From positions 101,022 to 165,021 of the forward strand of contig NZ_QMBP01000015.1 in the NCBI RefSeq assembly GCF_003289945.1: a stretch of DNA of 64,000 bases, read 5' to 3'. Position 1 is the first letter of the stretch; the number at the start of each line of letters is the position of its first letter. The notes under the pieces were generated by a model that saw only the letters and a list, made by a program, of their open reading frames with translations, searched no databases and was not told the DNA's origin. Below are positions 63,904 to 64,000 of the stretch, one piece after another. The DNA comes from Mesorhizobium hawassense. GTDB taxonomy: Bacteria > Pseudomonadota > Alphaproteobacteria > Rhizobiales > Rhizobiaceae. The translations under genes were made by a program, and so were the position numbers.

Positions 63904-64000
63904 GATGAACTGGTCCGAGTGAGATTTTTCTGGCGCGGGTCGCGCTTTGGCGCCTCCAAGACCACAAATTGCACATAGTGGCAAGGGAGGGGGCAAGGGG

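Overview
The window looks like chromosome of a high-GC alphaproteobacterium of the order Rhizobiales, most likely Mesorhizobium or a close Phyllobacteriaceae relative. The grounds are the protein sequences as I recognise them, the gene order proA-nadD...rsfS-rlmH-envC-ctpA-rppH, a GapR-family protein next to pyruvate carboxylase, and dispersed palindromic repeats of the kind common in that group. It is mostly core chromosome with small accessory insertions. No prophage, transposase, CRISPR array, rRNA or tRNA was seen.

Layout. 1-10.6 kb: the end of proA, nadD, an MFS transporter, mscS, rsfS, rlmH, a parDE-type toxin-antitoxin pair with its own promoter and operator, an EnvC-like murein hydrolase activator, the protease ctpA, a divergent polysaccharide deacetylase and rppH. 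10.6-18.5 kb: alr and dadA (alanine racemisation and D-amino-acid oxidation) flanking two overlapping Rnk/GreA-like proteins, then a minus-strand pair of secreted phospholipase-like proteins (PLA2-like and PLD-like) and a LysR regulator divergent from mmsA. 20.4-21.3 kb: two tandem paralogous small secreted proteins of unknown function.

21.3-26.9 kb is a hydroxyproline-catabolism cluster: a GntR regulator, a DapA-family deaminase, an FAD dehydrogenase and a 4-hydroxyproline epimerase, with palindromic operators in the divergent promoter. Beside it are a LysR regulator and a solitary ectoine-synthase-like gene. 27.3-33 kb is a complete branched-chain amino acid ABC transporter operon (H, M, G, F, small membrane protein, substrate-binding protein). 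33.3-37.6 kb holds pyc, gapR and a hypothetical gene. 37.6-42 kb (mostly minus strand) holds an ArsC-like phosphatase, msrB and a MoxR/acetyltransferase/VWA cluster.

41.9-52.2 kb: a probable 6S RNA upstream of fau, DUF3592, a BrnT/antitoxin module whose toxin is split by a frameshift, ymdB-like, terC-like, an ArsR regulator divergent from four small SRPBCC and VOC proteins, yebC, a SelW-like protein, a TetR regulator divergent from an NmrA/DUF1772 pair, and rpmE with a strong terminator. 52.4-64 kb: an MsbA-like ABC exporter, a DUF3857/transglutaminase protein, an M32 carboxypeptidase, small proteins, a MotA/ExbB-like plus OmpA-like pair, a PAQR membrane protein, suhB and efp.

The most unusual points are the translationally coupled PLA2/PLD pair, the orphan EctC next to an enzyme set that makes pyrroline carboxylates, the split BrnT toxin with intact control DNA, a palindromic repeat captured as the N-terminus of the FAD dehydrogenase, and at least two families of dispersed repeats. 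None of these clearly amounts to a wholly new system.
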